Counted from the stretch's first letter, positions 44,187 through 55,200 are shown. The stretch: DNA of 64,000 nt from Flagellimonas sp. HMM57 (GCF_021390175.1 NZ_CP090004.1:3153001-3217000), one strand, 5' to 3'. The notes: a model not told the origin generated them from the sequence alone. Made by a program: numbers and translations.

Positions 44187-44217
44187 TTGTAACTTAAACG
44201 TTTAAGTAATATATTTG
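44187..44217 (+). promoter_or_regulatory. Promoter of the fucI operon with LacI operator in its spacer
   Basis: TTG at 44187-44189, a 20-bp spacer and TATATTTG at 44210-44217: a full match to the Bacteroidota consensus. The perfect palindrome ACTTAAACGTTTAAGT (44192-44207) fills the spacer, so a bound repressor would exclude the sigma factor. The leader to the first start codon is about 110 nt. Confidence 0.85.
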
Positions 44218-44331
44218 ATTGCGTAATAATCAATTCAAATATAAAACTCCTCAAATATTGTAAAGGATATGGCTCAACTCAAAAACTTATGCTCTAAAGA
44301 ATAATTCTGAAGTAAATCAGACGTGATACTC

Positions 44332-45552
44332 ATGAAAAAAACACCTATCATTCTTGTATTCTTAATAGCTATTGCTCTTTCCTGCAAGGATAACAAAGAA
44401 AATAAAAAACAAAAAATGCCCACGACCATTGACCAACAAGGAAGCTTCGCATACGATGAGAATTTTTTAAAGAAATGGGATGAGAATCTGGTCATATTGG
44501 AATCTGATGAGAATGTGGTTCTTGTTTCGGGTAAATATCAGGCAAAGGTGTTTACATCCACAACTTCTGGGCGAGAGGGCAGAAGCCTGGGCTGGATCAA
44601 CTATGAAGCTTTTGGAAAGACAGATATGCATATGAATGCCTATGGAGGAGAGAATCGCTTTTGGTTAGGGCCCGAAGGCAATGCTTTTTCTCTTTTCTTT
44701 AAACCTAATGATGAAATGGTCTTTGATAACTGGAAAACTCCAGCTCCAATCGATAGTGAACCTTGGAAAACTGTCGAAAAAACCAACACTTACGTTACTA
44801 TGGAGTCCAACATGGATCTAAAGAACTATTCAGCTCATAAATTTAAAATCAAGGCAAAAAGGAAAGTCACCCTACTTACCCTTAATCAGATTGAAGAACT
44901 GCTCCAGATTCAAACATCTGATTTGAAAATAGTGGGTTATAACACGGAGAATATGATCACTAATGTGGGAAGTGAAGCATGGACAAAAAAAACCGGTGCT
45001 CCGTGTATCTGGATTTTAGATATGTTCCCACCATCCGACAATACTAACATTGTCATACCATACAAAACTGATGCAATAGGTGAAGTTGCAACGACCGATT
45101 ACTTTGGTGAGATACCAGACAATCGAGTTACCTATGGCGATGGAGTATTATTCTTTAAAGCGGATGGAAAGTCGCGGGGGAAGTTGGGGATTTCACCACA
45201 AAGGGCCACCAATGTGGCAGGTAGTTATGATGCTGTCAATCAAATATTGACCATTACACTTTTCGAGGTAGATGCTGATGCTGCCTATCTTAATCAGGAA
45301 TGGAACCTTGATGCAGATCCGTTTAAAGGCGATGCCATAAATGCATATAATGACGGGCCTTTGGAAGACGGCTCCCAAATGGGACCCTTCTACGAAATTG
45401 AAAGTGTTTCCCCAGCGGCTTTCTTAAAACCGCAAGAATCTTTGATGCACAATCATGCCGTTTTTCATTTTGTTGGTAAAACCGAACAACTGGAAAGCGT
45501 GGCCAAATCAGTTTTTGGTGTCACTTTAAAAGAAATTACAAACGCATTATAA
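44332..45552 (+). CDS. DUF6786-like lipoprotein, first gene of the fucI operon
   Basis: 406 residues from the start at 44332 (MKKTPIILVFLIAIALSC, lipid Cys18). The mature protein is beta-rich with SGREGRSLGWINYEAF, HMNAYGGENRFWLGPEGN, RKVTLLTLNQIEELL and a final HNHAVFHF. It resembles the DUF6786 family, and the beta-sandwich and His/Glu-rich loops recall aldose 1-epimerases, but I cannot assign an activity. Nine bases separate it from fucI, and it is under the operator-controlled promoter, so it probably handles the same sugar outside the cytoplasm, perhaps as a mutarotase or binding protein. Confidence 0.7.
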   Translation: MKKTPIILVFLIAIALSCKDNKENKKQKMPTTIDQQGSFAYDENFLKKWDENLVILESDENVVLVSGKYQAKVFTSTTSGREGRSLGWINYEAFGKTDMHMNAYGGENRFWLGPEGNAFSLFFKPNDEMVFDNWKTPAPIDSEPWKTVEKTNTYVTMESNMDLKNYSAHKFKIKAKRKVTLLTLNQIEELLQIQTSDLKIVGYNTENMITNVGSEAWTKKTGAPCIWILDMFPPSDNTNIVIPYKTDAIGEVATTDYFGEIPDNRVTYGDGVLFFKADGKSRGKLGISPQRATNVAGSYDAVNQILTITLFEVDADAAYLNQEWNLDADPFKGDAINAYNDGPLEDGSQMGPFYEIESVSPAAFLKPQESLMHNHAVFHFVGKTEQLESVAKSVFGVTLKEITNAL

Positions 45553-45561
45553 AGCAAAAAA

Positions 45562-47334
45562 ATGTCCGAAAATAGATATCCGAAAATAGGCATTCGTCCT
45601 ATAATTGACGGCAGATTGGGAGGGGTACGGGAGTCTTTGGAGTCCACCACTATGAACTTGGCAAAAACCGTTGCAAAATTATTTAGTGAAACGTTGAAAT
45701 ACCCAGACGGCAGCTCCGTGGAATGTGTGCTGCCAGACTTTTGTATCGGCGGTGTTAAAGAGGCGGTCGAATGTGGTGAACTTTTCAAATCACAGAATGT
45801 TGGAGTATCACTTTCAGTGACCCCTTGCTGGTGCTACGGTACAGAGACTATGGACATGGATCCCTTAGTGCCCAAAGCTATCTGGGGATTCAATGGTACC
45901 GAGCGCCCAGGTGCAGTGTATTTGGCCGCTACTCTGGCTGCCCATAACCAAAAAGGATTACCTGCTTTTGGAATTTATGGAGAGGATGTACAGGATTTGG
46001 ATGATACAACGATAACATTGGATGTGAAAACAAAATTACTGCAATTTGCCAAAGCAGGTCTTGCAGTTGCTATGATGCGGAATAGAAGTTACCTAGCTAT
46101 AGGAAGTGTATCGATGGGCATTGCAGGGTCTATGATAGACCCCGATTTTTTTCAGGACTTCTTGGGGATGCGGAATGAATATGTGGATTCCACCGAAGTC
46201 CTTAGACGCATTCAAAACAAGATTTATGACAAAGAAGAATATCAAAAAGCATTGCAATGGACAAAAGCAAATTGTAAGGAAGGTACCGATTTCAATGTAG
46301 ATGAAAAGCAGCGTAGTTCTGAGGAAAAGGAACAAGATTGGGAATTTGTGGTAAAAATGACCCTGATTATACGTGATTTAATGGAAGGCAACCCTAAACT
46401 TAAAGAAATGGGTTTTGGTGAAGAAGCGTTAGGACATGATGCCTTGGTATCAGGGTTTCAAGGACAACGACAATGGACCGATTTTCTACCTAACGGCGAC
46501 TTTTCCGAAGCCATTCTCAATTCCTCGTTTGATTGGAACGGTATTAGAGCACCTTATATGGTAGCAACTGAAAACGATGCCCTTAACGGAGTTTCCATGC
46601 TGTTCAATTACCTATTGACCAATACGGCACAGATTTTTGCCGATGTACGTACATACTGGAGTCCTGCAGCCATTGAACGCGTCACAGGATGGAAGCCTGA
46701 AGGCATCGCTTCAAACGGTTTCATCCATTTGATAAATTCAGGTTCTGCGACCTTGGACGGTACTGGGCAACAGTCAAAGGATGGAAAGCCCATGATGAAA
46801 CCGTTTTGGGAAATCGACCAGAAAGAAGTGAACGCTTGTTTGGAAACGACTACATGGTATCCTGCAAACCTGGGCTATTTTAAGGGAGGTGGTTTTTCCT
46901 CGAATTTTCTCACCAAAGGTGGTATGCCAGTCACAATGTGCCGTCTCAACTTGATCAAGGGTTTGGGACCTGCACTTCAAATTGCAGAAGGATATACTAT
47001 TGATTTGCCCGAAAACGTACATAATATTTTGGATGAACGGACCGACCGAACCTGGCCAACAACATGGTTCGTGCCCAAAATAACAGGTCATGGCCCATTT
47101 ACGGATGTGTATTCCGTTATGAACAATTGGGGAGCCAATCACGGTGCCATTAGCTACGGTCACATTGGTCACGAATTAATTACCCTATCGTCTATGCTAA
47201 GAATTCCAGTATGTATGCACAATGTTGAAGACGAACGTATTTTGAGGCCTTCGGCATGGGGTGCGCATGGAATGGACAAAGAAGGTGCCGATTACAGGGC
47301 TTGTGAAAATTATGGTCCATTGTACGGAAGATGA
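45562..47334 (+). CDS. fucI: L-fucose/D-arabinose isomerase
   Basis: 590 residues, almost exactly the E. coli FucI length. Typical motifs: [74 protein letters not shown] and [18 protein letters not shown] (Mn-binding Glu/Asp region). It isomerises L-fucose to L-fuculose, D-arabinose to D-ribulose and, weakly in known enzymes, L-galactose to L-tagatose. Downstream is an AraB-type kinase rather than a fuculokinase, and no aldolase follows, which favours D-arabinose. It is in an operon with a permease. Confidence 0.94.
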   Translation: MSENRYPKIGIRPIIDGRLGGVRESLESTTMNLAKTVAKLFSETLKYPDGSSVECVLPDFCIGGVKEAVECGELFKSQNVGVSLSVTPCWCYGTETMDMDPLVPKAIWGFNGTERPGAVYLAATLAAHNQKGLPAFGIYGEDVQDLDDTTITLDVKTKLLQFAKAGLAVAMMRNRSYLAIGSVSMGIAGSMIDPDFFQDFLGMRNEYVDSTEVLRRIQNKIYDKEEYQKALQWTKANCKEGTDFNVDEKQRSSEEKEQDWEFVVKMTLIIRDLMEGNPKLKEMGFGEEALGHDALVSGFQGQRQWTDFLPNGDFSEAILNSSFDWNGIRAPYMVATENDALNGVSMLFNYLLTNTAQIFADVRTYWSPAAIERVTGWKPEGIASNGFIHLINSGSATLDGTGQQSKDGKPMMKPFWEIDQKEVNACLETTTWYPANLGYFKGGGFSSNFLTKGGMPVTMCRLNLIKGLGPALQIAEGYTIDLPENVHNILDERTDRTWPTTWFVPKITGHGPFTDVYSVMNNWGANHGAISYGHIGHELITLSSMLRIPVCMHNVEDERILRPSAWGAHGMDKEGADYRACENYGPLYGR

Positions 47335-47360
47335 TACGTTTAGCAACAAATAAGGCTCAT

Positions 47361-47378
47361 ACTGAGCGTAGTCGAAGC
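47361..47378 (+). repeat. Dispersed 18-bp repeat, copy 1
   Basis: ACTGAGCGTAGTCGAAGC lies in the 63-bp gap between fucI and fucP and recurs exactly at 50450-50467. I recall the same motif as a dispersed intergenic repeat in other marine Flavobacteriia genomes. Its role is unknown. Confidence 0.8.
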
Positions 47379-47397
47379 AAACAACCAACAACGAACA

Positions 47398-48696
47398 ATG
47401 ACCAATAAACAAGAAAATACTTCCAAGGGCATTCCAGTTATCATGAGGGGCAGCAAATGGCCTTTCATACTAATAACCAGTTTGTTCTTTTTATGGGGAT
47501 TGGCCAATAATATGACAGATACTCTTCTGGCGGCCTTTAAGAGAATCATGAGTATGACCGATTTTCAGACCTCATGGATACAAATGGCATTTTATGGTTC
47601 CTATTTTTTATTGGCGTTGCCCGCAGCGATTCTTATTAAAAAGTATACCTATAAAAAAGGCGTATTGGTGGGTTTGGGTCTTTTTATAGCTGGTGCGCTT
47701 CTTTTTTATCCAGCTAGCTTTACCATGGTCTATGGGCATTTTTTGGCAGCACTATTTATTTTGGCGGGCGGTCTATCTATTTTGGAAACTGCGGCAAATC
47801 CATATATTATTTCAATGGGCCCGGAGGAGACAGCGACCCGTCGGTTGAACTTGGCCCAATCCTTCAATCCCATTGGGTCGATAACAGGGATTTTGTTAAG
47901 CAAGTTCTTTATCCTTTCAAATCTAAACCTCCTAGATGCTGATGAAAGGTCCATGATGAGTCCAACCGAGCTCAACGCAGTACAATCCGAAGAGCTTGGT
48001 TCAGTGATGGGCACTTATGTGGGGGTGGCCTTTTTCTTATTAGTGGTCTGGATTCTGGTTCGGTTTACCAAAATGCCCATCGTAAAGCAAAAAACAAAAC
48101 AACTTGATATTGGAGGTTCCATAAAACGTTTATTGAGCAACCGTAACTATTGTTGGGCTGTAGTAGCTCAGTTTTTCTACATGGGCGCACAGATAGGCCT
48201 ATGGTCCTATACGATAAGATATGTAATGCAAGAACTCCAAAAAAACGAAGATGATGCCTCAGTGTATTATTTGGCATCTATCATATTATTTTCAGGTTCT
48301 AGATTTGTATTTACCGCCTTGATGAAATTTATACAACCAAGGCGATTGTTATCCTTTGCTGCAATTTTGGGTGCAATATGTACGCTCGTGGTAATCTATG
48401 GCAACGGTTTTATTGGAGTGATTTCGTTGGTACTGGCCTCAGCTTGTATGTCACTCATGTTTCCAACAATCTATGGTCTCGGTATGCAAAAATTGAGTGA
48501 TGATGCCAAAATTGGGGGTTCGGGCTTGATTATGGCAATTCTAGGTGGAGCGGTACTAACAGGTATTCAGGGAGTTGTGTCTGATAAAACAGGGAGCATC
48601 CATTTTTCATTTTATGTACCATTGTTATGTTTTTTGGTCGTGGCCCTGTATGCGTGGGTTCAAAAAAGCCTACAGCAAAAGATAGTATCACCGTAA
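47398..48696 (+). CDS. fucP: FucP-type major facilitator sugar:H+ symporter (fucI operon)
   Basis: 432 residues, twelve helices, with FFLWGLANNMTDTLLAAFKR, SWIQMAFYGSYFLLALPAA, ANPYIISMG, RRLNLAQSFNPIGSITG and MFPTIYGLGMQKL, all FucP-family landmarks. It lies between fucI and the AraB-type kinase (20 bp). E. coli FucP accepts L-fucose, L-galactose and D-arabinose; here D-arabinose fits the flanking enzymes. It is the third FucP-type carrier in the window. Confidence 0.88.
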   Translation: MTNKQENTSKGIPVIMRGSKWPFILITSLFFLWGLANNMTDTLLAAFKRIMSMTDFQTSWIQMAFYGSYFLLALPAAILIKKYTYKKGVLVGLGLFIAGALLFYPASFTMVYGHFLAALFILAGGLSILETAANPYIISMGPEETATRRLNLAQSFNPIGSITGILLSKFFILSNLNLLDADERSMMSPTELNAVQSEELGSVMGTYVGVAFFLLVVWILVRFTKMPIVKQKTKQLDIGGSIKRLLSNRNYCWAVVAQFFYMGAQIGLWSYTIRYVMQELQKNEDDASVYYLASIILFSGSRFVFTALMKFIQPRRLLSFAAILGAICTLVVIYGNGFIGVISLVLASACMSLMFPTIYGLGMQKLSDDAKIGGSGLIMAILGGAVLTGIQGVVSDKTGSIHFSFYVPLLCFLVVALYAWVQKSLQQKIVSP

Positions 48697-48716
48697 GAAA
48701 TAGATGAAGCAATAAA

Positions 48717-50384
48717 ATGGGAAAAGAACATTATGTCATAGGAATCGATTTCGGGACGGCATCAGTACGTGCTTTGTTGGTAAATGCGCTTACAGGTGAA
48801 GAAATTGCAGTTTCGGAATTTGAATATCCAAGGTGGAAAAAAGGAATGTATTGCGACCCTTCCAAAAATCAGTTTAGACAACATCCTTTGGATTATCTGG
48901 AAGGATTGGAACATACCTTGAGAGATGTGGTCCAAAAAGGAGGTAAGGACATAGCGGAAAATGTCAAGGCCATTTCAGTGGATACAACAGGATCTACTCC
49001 AGTTGCCGTTGATGAAACTGGAATGCCTTTGGCATTGAAGGAAGAGTTTACCGAAAACCCAAATGCCATGTTCTTCCTGTGGAAAGATCATACCGCAATA
49101 CAAGAAGCAGAGGAAATCAATCAAAATGCTAAAAAATTCAAACAGGATTACTTAAAATATTCGGGAGGTATGTATTCCTCAGAATGGTTTTGGGCAAAAC
49201 TGTTGTATGCGCTTAGACATGATGAAGCCGTAGCCAAAGCATGTCGTTCATGGGTGGAACATTGCGATTGGATACCGTTTCTATTGACAGGAGGAAAGGA
49301 TGTAAAAAAAATAAAGAGAGGAGTATGTGCTGCCGGACATAAAGCGTTATGGGCAGAAGAGCATGGAGGTTTGCCTGAAGCAGCCTTTTTTCTAAAATTT
49401 GATTCTGCCTTGGGCAAGCTAGACCACCCACTTTTTACGAAAACCTTCTCTACAGATAGCATAGCTGGAGATTTATGTCCCGAATGGGCAAAAAAGCTGG
49501 GTCTCTCAACCAATGTATCCGTAGGTATTGGAATATTGGACGCCCATGCGGGTTCCGTTGGTGGGCAAATAGCGCCATATTACTTGAGCAAGGTCATCGG
49601 TACGTCTACATGTGATATGTTGGTTGCCCCAATATCGGATAAACTCAAGGTGATACAAGGTATCTCTGGACAGGTAACAGGTTCAATAATCCCTGGAATG
49701 ATAGGATTGGAAGCAGGACAGTCCGCTTTTGGGGATGCTTATGCTTGGTTCGAAAAATTATTGACAGAAACAGTACGCACAGCTATAGAAGAAAGTGCTG
49801 TTGATGTAGAAGCGAAAACAGTATTACTAAAAGAAATCGATTCAAATATTTTAAATAGACTGGGCAAACAAGCTGCCAAATTACCCATTGATGTACATTC
49901 CGAACTTGCCGTAGACTGGTTTAACGGAAGACGGACTCCAAACGTCAATCCATATGTTAAAGGTGCCTTTCTCAATCTTGACCTCGGCAGTAATGCAGCG
50001 AGCATGTACGGGGCATTGGTAGAGGCCACATGTTTTGGGTCAAAACAAATTGTAGATCATTTTGTAGCCAATGGTATCCCGTTAAAAGGAATCATCGCTT
50101 TGGGGGGAGTGGCCAGAAAATCGGATTACGTCATGCAGACCATGGCAGATGTACTCGGCCTCACCATCAAAGTGCATAAATCAGAACAAACCTGTGCTAC
50201 TGGAGCGGCCATGTTTGCCTCCGTAATTGCTGGCATACATTCCAATGTCGAAGAAGCCATGCGAGTTATGGGGCAAGGTTTTGATGCTGTATATCAACCC
50301 AACAAAAAGAATACTGAGCTATATAGTAAACGCTACACAATGTACAGGACTACAGGTGATTTCTTGGAGAAGAAGATCAACTGA
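48717..50384 (+). CDS. araB: Ribulokinase (AraB-type FGGY kinase)
   Basis: 555 residues, AraB length, with an almost textbook start (IGIDFGTASVRALLVNALTG, then RWKKGMYCDPSKNQFRQHPLDY), VDTTGSTPVAVD, ENPNAMFFLWKDHTA, GGMYSSEWFWAKLLY, WVEHCDWIPFLLTG, KVIGTSTCDML and GLEAGQSAFGDAYAWF. AraB phosphorylates L-ribulose and also D-ribulose at O5. A fuculokinase would be shorter and phosphorylate O1. With FucI upstream this suggests D-arabinose to D-ribulose to D-ribulose-5-phosphate; there is no ribulose-phosphate epimerase AraD or L-arabinose isomerase AraA in the operon. Confidence 0.93.
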   Translation: MGKEHYVIGIDFGTASVRALLVNALTGEEIAVSEFEYPRWKKGMYCDPSKNQFRQHPLDYLEGLEHTLRDVVQKGGKDIAENVKAISVDTTGSTPVAVDETGMPLALKEEFTENPNAMFFLWKDHTAIQEAEEINQNAKKFKQDYLKYSGGMYSSEWFWAKLLYALRHDEAVAKACRSWVEHCDWIPFLLTGGKDVKKIKRGVCAAGHKALWAEEHGGLPEAAFFLKFDSALGKLDHPLFTKTFSTDSIAGDLCPEWAKKLGLSTNVSVGIGILDAHAGSVGGQIAPYYLSKVIGTSTCDMLVAPISDKLKVIQGISGQVTGSIIPGMIGLEAGQSAFGDAYAWFEKLLTETVRTAIEESAVDVEAKTVLLKEIDSNILNRLGKQAAKLPIDVHSELAVDWFNGRRTPNVNPYVKGAFLNLDLGSNAASMYGALVEATCFGSKQIVDHFVANGIPLKGIIALGGVARKSDYVMQTMADVLGLTIKVHKSEQTCATGAAMFASVIAGIHSNVEEAMRVMGQGFDAVYQPNKKNTELYSKRYTMYRTTGDFLEKKIN

Positions 50385-50618
50385 TTGACCTTGAAAACCA
50401 AAAAGTATGAAGGTCAGTGGATATATATTAAATGGTCTGGGAACAGGAGACTGAGCGTAGTCGAAGCTGCTATTGATAGGCAAACGGTTCCCGATTACGA
50501 TTGAATCGATACTGATTCGATTTTCAATCAATAGCTATTGAATGATCTTTATAAATTCGGTACATTCGTTGGAGCTACTAGAATATTTACATGATTTCAA
50601 TAACTAAATGTATCAAAA
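50385..50618 (+). other. 234-bp spacer with inverted repeats
   Basis: Between araB and the sulfatase. It contains the 18-bp repeat copy at 50450-50467 and, right after it, GCTATTGAT-type arms (around 50469 and 50530) that form a 9-bp inverted repeat enclosing smaller GATTC/GAATC stems. No promoter match is evident, so the sulfatase may be read through from araB or use an unrecognised promoter. Confidence 0.5.
50450..50467 (+). repeat. Dispersed 18-bp repeat, copy 2
   Basis: An exact copy of ACTGAGCGTAGTCGAAGC from 47361-47378, here inside a spacer with further dyad symmetry. Both copies have the same orientation and lie in short intergenic gaps of the same operon region. Confidence 0.8.
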
Positions 50619-52055
50619 ATGGGAAACGGCAGAATATGCAAGCTCGTTTTCGTAGTATTTGTAGTAGCGTCCATCAACCTATCCTGCAATACACGGGAAG
50701 AAGAAAAAAACACTGATCAAGAGAGCCACACCAATTTCATAGTCATCTTTGCGGATGATTTGGGATATGGTGACTTAGGCTGTTATGGAAACCCATCTAT
50801 TAAAACCCCAAACTTGGACAGATTGGCTCACGAAGGTCAAAAATGGACAAATTTCTATGTATCGGCAAATGTTTGTTCGCCTTCCAGAGCTTCTCTGCTT
50901 ACAGGAAGGTTGCCCATACGAAATGGGGTATACTCGCAAACGCGAAGGGTATTTTTTCCTGATTCCGAAACAGGGCTTCCCCAAAGCGAAATTACAATAG
51001 CTGAATTGTTAAAAACAAAGCAGTACAATACAGCATGTATTGGAAAATGGCATTTAGGACATAATGATGGGTATCTGCCCACCGATCAGGGGTTCGATTA
51101 TTTTTATGGACTGCCCTACAGTAACGATATGGATCGTGTTGCAGATATAGGTCATGGAAATGCATCTTTGAATCCAAAAGTGGAGTACTTCAATGTTCCG
51201 TTGATGAAAAACAAAGAAATTATAGAGCGGCCTGCGGATCAGTATACCATAACCAAAAGATATACGGAGGAGTCCGTAAAATTTATCAAGGAAAATACCG
51301 ATAAACCATTTTTCCTATACTTGGCCCATTCCATGCCACATGTTCCTCTTTTTGCGTCCCAAGATTTTCAAGGCAAAAGTAAAAGGGGGTTATATGGCGA
51401 TGTAGTGGAAGAAATCGATTGGAGTGTTGGAAACATTATAGAGACCTTGAAGGAAACCGGGTTGGATGAAAATACCTTGGTAGTTTTCACTTCGGATAAT
51501 GGTCCTTGGGCCATCATGAACGATCACGGTGGTAGTGCAGGAATGTTATATGGGGCAAAAGGGACCAGTTATGAAGGCGGGGTTAGGGAACCTGCAATTT
51601 TCTGGGGACCAGAATTGGTGAAACCAGAAGTGGTCTCCAAAATGGGAAGTACCATGGATTTATTGCCGACATTCATGAATTTGGCTGACATTCAATTACC
51701 AACAGACAGAGTATATGATGGATTCGATATCACACCGGTTTTGAAGGGCGAAGATGAAAATCCAAGAAATGAACATCTCTATTATCACGGTACTATTCTA
51801 TTTGCCGCAAGAAAAGGCGATTACAAAAAGTATTATTATAAAAACAACCCAATGGGTTATCCAGAACGAATGGAAAAATTGGATATGCCCGAATTGTACA
51901 ATGTGCAGACAGACCCTTCCGAACGGTTCAATGTTGCCAAAGATTTCCCTGAAATCCTATCGGAAATCGATAAGATGGTCGATACCCACATGGCGACCGT
52001 CATCAAGCCCGAAAGCGAACTGGATAAATTTCCTAGAAAGAACAGACCATTTTGA
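50619..52055 (+). CDS. Formylglycine-dependent sulfatase lipoprotein (S1 family)
   Basis: 478 residues with a lipoprotein signal (lipid Cys23). Metal-binding DD (46-47 in [14 protein letters not shown]), the formylglycine motif C86-S-P-S-R ([16 protein letters not shown]), GKWHLGH and TSDNGPW mark a type I sulfatase of the S1 family, arylsulfatase-like branch. It removes sulfate esters from an algal glycan; the position of the sulfate is not deducible. No sulfatase-maturase gene is in the window, so maturation must be provided elsewhere. It lies upstream of the operator-controlled SusC gene. Confidence 0.88.
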   Translation: MGNGRICKLVFVVFVVASINLSCNTREEEKNTDQESHTNFIVIFADDLGYGDLGCYGNPSIKTPNLDRLAHEGQKWTNFYVSANVCSPSRASLLTGRLPIRNGVYSQTRRVFFPDSETGLPQSEITIAELLKTKQYNTACIGKWHLGHNDGYLPTDQGFDYFYGLPYSNDMDRVADIGHGNASLNPKVEYFNVPLMKNKEIIERPADQYTITKRYTEESVKFIKENTDKPFFLYLAHSMPHVPLFASQDFQGKSKRGLYGDVVEEIDWSVGNIIETLKETGLDENTLVVFTSDNGPWAIMNDHGGSAGMLYGAKGTSYEGGVREPAIFWGPELVKPEVVSKMGSTMDLLPTFMNLADIQLPTDRVYDGFDITPVLKGEDENPRNEHLYYHGTILFAARKGDYKKYYYKNNPMGYPERMEKLDMPELYNVQTDPSERFNVAKDFPEILSEIDKMVDTHMATVIKPESELDKFPRKNRPF

Positions 52056-52133
52056 AATCCTTGAAAGTAAATGGAATAGTATAAAAATGAAAAATCGTCA
52101 TTTTTATACGATAATAATGTTAAAGTGATATAT

Positions 52134-52227
52134 TTAAACGTTTAAGCATTGTTTAAATAGGATTTTTATGTTAGGTTTGTGTTAATAGTTTAAATTTTTT
52201 TAAAATATTACTTAAACGTTTAAGTAA
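52134..52227 (+). promoter_or_regulatory. SusC/SusD promoter flanked by two LacI-type operators
   Basis: TTG at 52149-52151, a 20-bp spacer and TAGGTTTG at 52172-52179 match the Bacteroidota consensus. One operator half-match (TTAAACGTTTAA, 52134-52145) sits just upstream of the -33 element, and the full 20-bp palindrome TTACTTAAACGTTTAAGTAA (52208-52227) lies downstream of the expected start site. The centre-to-centre distance is 78 bp, so looping by one tetrameric repressor is possible. The palindrome core is identical to that at 44192-44207. Confidence 0.85.
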
Positions 52228-52266
52228 AATACTACAAGCACACTGTTTTAACTAAACCAAAACAAC

Positions 52267-55200
52267 ATGAAGCATACTTACGAAAAGATAAGTGCCCATT
52301 CACGCTGGCTACCTTATCCTAAAAATTACTTCGCTTTTTGGGCTGTTTTCTTTCTCTTTGCAGGAACAATTTATGCATCGCCCATTGCGTTTTCGCCCCT
52401 AATTCCAAAAATGGAGCTACAACAAACAGTAATGGGAACCGTAACGGACCAGAACAATGTTCCATTGCCGGGTGTTACAATATTGGTTAAGGGAACTACA
52501 TCTGGAACTGTATCTGATATTGATGGAAAATATACAATAGATACAGCTTCTGATGGTGTTCTTGCTTTTTCATACATAGGGTTTCGCAGTATTGAAGTGC
52601 CTGTTAGGGGGCAGTCGGTTATCGATGTAACCTTAGAAGAAGATCTTGAAAATTTGGATGAGGTCGTTATAATCGGATATGGTTCGGTCAAGAAAAGTGA
52701 CTTGACAGGTTCCGTGTCTTCCTTAAGTGATGAAAGCTTCAATACGGGGGCACAGGTGTCCGTGGAGCAATTGATACAGGGGAGGGCTGCAGGTGTTCAG
52801 ATAACTCAGGCAAATGCGCAGCCAGGTGGAGCATTTTCCATCCGGATTCGTGGTGCAACTTCCATCACGGCAGGAAATGAACCCTTGTTTGTTATTGATG
52901 GTTTGCCAAGTCAGCCGCAAAATGCCATCAACCCTGGTGATATTGAATCTATAGAAATTCTTAAGGACGCGTCCGCCACAGCAATTTACGGTTCGCGAGG
53001 AGCAAATGGAGTAGTATTGATTACTACTAAACAAGGTAAGGCTGGAAAGCTTCGGGTCGATTATGAAACCTATGCTGGTTTTCAAGAGGTTGAAAACCGA
53101 TTGGATCTCTTAAACACCCAAGAATACATTTCCTTTATCAATGGCATTCGTGCAGACCAAGGCCAAGAACCTCAGTTTTCCCCTGAGGATATTACGGCAA
53201 TCGGCGCAGGAACAGACTGGCAAGATGCTATTTTTAGGTCCGCTTTCGTACAAAACCATCAATTTTCGGTGTCTGGGGGGTCTGAACAGACCAAGTTTTA
53301 TACTTCCTTAAACTATTTTGACCAAGACGGTGTCGTTATAAGTTCGGGAATAAAACGCTACACAGGGAGAGTAAACATCAATCATACTGGAGACAGATTC
53401 AATTTTGGCGTCAATCTGAACACTTCCGTAGTTGTTAGTGACAATGTACCTTTGGGCAATGGTATAAATATTGGTGCAGGAACAATCGGTACGGCGCTCC
53501 AATTTGATCCTACTTTGGCCATTTTTGACGAAAACGGGGACTATGTACAATCACCAAACCTTGATTTAAACAATCCAGTTGCATTAGCAGAAACCATAGA
53601 GCCAAGGTCAGAAACGGATAGGACCTTTGGAACCTTCTTTGCCGAGTACGAATTTTTTAAAGGGTTTTCGGCCAAGGCCAATTTTGGTGTAAATCGGAGA
53701 AATATTAGATCAGATTTCTATGCTGCTCCGGTTACCAAGCGTGGACAATTAGGCAATGGATCGGCAAGTATCAATCACGCAAGGAATACAAGTTATCTAG
53801 CTGAACTAACGGCGAGTTATGATAAAACTTTTGGTGAAGATCATTCCTTAAATGCTTTAGCAGGCATATCCTATCAAGAATTTAATTTTCAGGGTTTTAA
53901 TGCTGGGAGTCAAAACTTCCCTACCGATCAGTTTGGTACTGATAACTTGGGTGCTGGCGACTTGGAAACCTATACTGTTGGTTCAAGCAGAAATAAAAAT
54001 CAATTGTTATCTTATATTGGTCGCGCCAACTATATTTATAAAGACCGTTATCTAGTTACCGCTACCGTTCGTGCCGATGGTTCTTCACGTTTTGGAGAGG
54101 ACAACAAATACGGCTATTTTCCTTCAGTTGCCTTAGGATGGAAAATGAACAACGAATCGTTTCTACAAAATGCAACGGCTATATCGAATCTCAAGCTTAG
54201 GGTCAGTTATGGTATTACAGGTAATCAAGAGATAGGGAATTATACTTCATTGGTATTGTTGGGGACCTCTGGTGATGCCGTTTTCGATGGAGAACGATTC
54301 ACGAGTATAGCTCCCTCAAATCTTGCCAATCCCGATCTAAGATGGGAGGAGACGGCACAATTCAATGTAGGTTTGGATTTTGGACTGTTCAACAATCGGA
54401 TTTCGGGAACTTTGGATTATTATACCAAGGAAACCTCCGACCTGTTGTTGAACCTGCCCATTCCACTTACCACTGGTTTTGGTTTTACCCAGGAAAATGT
54501 TGGAGATACCAGTAACCGTGGGTTTGAAGTGCTTTTGGAAACACAGAACATAGTAGGTGATTTCAACTGGACAAGCACCTTCAATTTTGCTACCGTAAGG
54601 AATGAGGTGACCAATTTGGGGGAATTACCCTTTATTTTACAGGGAAACCTTAGGTTTCTGAATGATTTTACCATACTAAGGGAAGGAGACCCGTTAAATT
54701 CATATTGGGGTTACCGGACCGAAGGTATTTTTCAAAATCAGGAAGAAATAGATGCTTCGGCGCAACCGGGTGCAAGCCCAGGAGACCTCAAATTTGTCGA
54801 TACTAACGAGGATGGATCCATTGATCCGGAGGATCGCGTTATTTTGGGGAATCCCTTTCCTAGTTTTACATTGGGTTTAAACAATTCATTTTCCTATAAG
54901 GGCTTTACCTTGGACTTTTTCTTTGAAGGCGTCTTTGGCAATGAACTTTTAAACTTTACACGGGTAGATTCTGAAAGTCCATTTTCATTACTCCGTAACA
55001 GACAGAGTTTTGTACAGGACAGATGGACCCCCGATAATACTGATAGCCAAAATCCTTCTTTTCTGACTTCATTGGGTGGACGCGCCGTTAACGACAGGGT
55101 CGTTGAAGATGGTTCTTACATCCGCTTACGTAATCTAAGGATAGGCTATACCTTCCCCAATGGAAGCATAAAGGGCATAGAGCGTTTGGGCATTTTCGCT

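Noticed and set aside
48717..50384. Calling the kinase in the fucI operon a fuculokinase (FucK)
   Set aside because: Its motifs and 555-residue length are those of AraB ribulokinase almost throughout; the fucI neighbourhood alone does not justify FucK.
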